From Weissella uvarum (GTDB taxonomy: Bacteria; Bacillota; Bacilli; Lactobacillales; Lactobacillaceae): 64,000 bases of DNA. The notes beneath the pieces are model-generated. The model worked only from the letters and a program-made list of their open reading frames with translations. It did not search any database and had not been told where the DNA came from. Positions 62,983 to 64,000 of the stretch are shown in pieces. A program made the translations under genes and the position numbers. Location: positions 62,001 to 126,000 of the forward strand of contig NZ_JAFBEO010000001.1 in NCBI RefSeq assembly GCF_016908785.1. Direction: 5' to 3'. Every line of letters begins with the position of its first letter. The first letter of the stretch is position 1.

Positions 62983-62983
62983 C

Positions 62984-63023
62984 AAAAACGATGAAACGCA
63001 ATTTGCGTTCCATCGTTTTTTTA
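62984..63023. terminator. bidirectional terminator between the transferase and esterase genes
   Basis: AACGATG.AAACGCAA / TTGCGTT.CATCGTT with A's on the left and seven T's on the right, lying between two convergent stops. Confidence 0.9.
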
Positions 63024-63887
63024 ATGCTTATTATCCATAAAATACTGGTCAACCGCTTGTAAAGCCACTTTCGCTTCTGGCAACATTTGCCACATCAAGA
63101 AATCATGAATCATCTCTGAATGGATCTCACAAGTAACTTGATTACCTGGTTCCTGTGCCATTGTTTCAGCTAACTGCTCAACGGCTGGTACACTCACCTC
63201 ATTCTCGCCACTATCAAAACGCACCTGCCCCAAATCAGCATAGTTTGTTTCATGCATAAAATCGAATGGCGTAAACGCAACATCCTCTTGCATTTGTTGC
63301 ATCTGATCAGCATCAAGGACTAAATCGGCATCTCTTTGTTCGGGCGTTGCTGAAAATGTGCGATCAGGACATAGAGATAACAACTCCATGGCTGAATAAC
63401 GCGCTAGCCCTTGGTCTCGAATATCAAAGGCTAAGCGCAACGCAATATTGGCCCCCGCTGAATCACCAAAAATGAAATGGGATCCAGTCGTTTGTTGCAC
63501 CCAATTTTGATAAACCTGTAACGTCCATCCCTGAATCCGCGCTGTATCATCTGGTGCTAATGGATAATCCGGTACAGTTACCGCATACCCCATCTTTAGA
63601 AAGGCCGTAACAATTCGGTTAAACGCCAGCGAACGTTCCATCACAAAACCACCACCGTGAATCATGAATAATTCACCTTTGATGGTGTCAGTGAGGGTTA
63701 ACCGCTGAACTAACCGCTCATCTAAGTAATATTGCTCGCGCTGAACACTTTGTGGAAATGTATCATCAAGCGGACGTTCGTCAATTGGCTGTTCGTAAGT
63801 CTGCGCAAAATTATTCATCAACTCTTGTCGATACTTAGTTTCTTTTAACTTTTGATTTAATGCTCTTGCTGTCGCTGAAATCGGCAT
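63021..63887 (-). CDS. HSL-family alpha/beta hydrolase (esterase)
   Basis: A 288-residue esterase of the hormone-sensitive-lipase type. The oxyanion motif is MIHGGGFV (about 75-82), the nucleophile Ser is in FGDSAGANIA, and the catalytic His is in SEMIHDFLMWQ near the C-terminus, with the acid probably in the preceding segment. The Asp in VPDYPLAP is typical. It acts on short acyl esters; the natural substrate is unknown. The start is ATG 63887 with GGAGG five bases upstream, while a TTG at 63899 is inside the RBS. It is monocistronic. Confidence 0.9.
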   Translation of the reverse strand: MPISATARALNQKLKETKYRQELMNNFAQTYEQPIDERPLDDTFPQSVQREQYYLDERLVQRLTLTDTIKGELFMIHGGGFVMERSLAFNRIVTAFLKMGYAVTVPDYPLAPDDTARIQGWTLQVYQNWVQQTTGSHFIFGDSAGANIALRLAFDIRDQGLARYSAMELLSLCPDRTFSATPEQRDADLVLDADQMQQMQEDVAFTPFDFMHETNYADLGQVRFDSGENEVSVPAVEQLAETMAQEPGNQVTCEIHSEMIHDFLMWQMLPEAKVALQAVDQYFMDNKH

Positions 63888-63935
63888 AACTTCCTCCAAA
63901 AAAGGCGCATGACATTCCTGCCACCCGCGCTTTTT

Positions 63936-64000
63936 TTATTGTTTAAATTGTGTGAATTTATCGTGAGGCTTAGGCTTGTAATTAGCCCAACTCTTATCAA
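63936..64000 (-). CDS. 3' end of an unidentified gene (partial)
   Basis: From the right edge the minus strand is open, reading DKSWANYKPKPHDKFTQFKQ and then TAA at 63936-63938. The sequence looks like a normal hydrophilic C-terminus. It is followed by a GC-rich segment and a run of T's that may end its transcript just before the esterase gene. About twenty residues are visible, too few for a family. Confidence 0.5.
   Translation of the reverse strand, partial: DKSWANYKPKPHDKFTQFKQ

Overview
The window reads as a chromosomal segment of a low-to-moderate GC lactic acid bacterium (Lactobacillales), most likely Weissella or a close relative in the Leuconostocaceae. The reasons are strong AGGAGG-type ribosome binding sites throughout, KxYKxGKxW-type signal peptides on two surface proteins, glucan-binding YG-type repeats, CcpA (cre) and CIRCE control sites, a streptococcal/enterococcal-type glycerol phosphate oxidase locus, and teichoic acid genes. 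The species assignment is inference. No rRNA, tRNA, CRISPR array, insertion sequence or prophage module was found.

Layout. 1-3 kb: menaquinone genes menF-menD (menD runs off the left edge) behind a Schlafen-type helicase gene. 3-7 kb: hsp20 with a CIRCE element, ndk, a DUF218 membrane protein, an RBBP9-like hydrolase and an ammonium transporter gene interrupted at an A8 tract. 7-11 kb: compact folate operon folB-folK-folE-folC-folP. 11-13 kb: small membrane protein and an orphan secreted PstS. 12.7-18.5 kb: trehalose-type operon (treR, PTS EIIA, EIIBC, GH65 phosphorylase, beta-phosphoglucomutase) under a perfect cre. 18.7-21.6 kb: EcsC-like protein and an LPXTG surface protein with two NEAT-like domains. 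21.7-27.4 kb: mntH, a disulfide-type flavoprotein reductase, a DUF805 pair with a membrane-anchored unknown, and a DUF1836 regulator. 27.5-34.6 kb: HAD phosphatase, FemABX transferase, a secreted lysozyme with glucan-binding repeats, a GlsB/YeaQ protein, an unknown protein and LicD.

34.8-38 kb: a cre-controlled lactose/cellobiose-family PTS with a MupG-like DUF871 hydrolase. 38-45 kb: lrgAB, a DUF1516 protein and a glycerol operon glpK-glpO-tpiA-glpF with a cre-like palindrome. 45-50 kb: wall teichoic acid polymerase and exporter (tagF, tagG, tagH). 50-54 kb: alpha-glucosidase and sugar permease divergent from a LacI repressor, with two identical 18-bp operators. 54-63.9 kb: sugar O-acetyltransferase, 3-methyladenine glycosylase, an rsgA gene behind a probable leader peptide, a GIY-YIG/Schlafen-helicase fusion in an AT-rich stretch, pnuC, rplU-rpmA, a second teichoic-acid-type transferase and an esterase.

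As a whole the segment serves carbohydrate uptake under CcpA control (trehalose, beta-glucoside or muropeptide-like sugars, glycerol, alpha-glucosides), cell-surface construction (teichoic acid, FemX bridge, LicD, lysozyme, NEAT surface protein) and core cofactor and ribosome functions. The best candidates for something less described are the GIY-YIG/Schlafen-type helicase fusion at 57.0-58.7 kb, the leader-peptide and hairpin arrangement before rsgA at 55.7 kb, and the A8 frameshift in the ammonium transporter.
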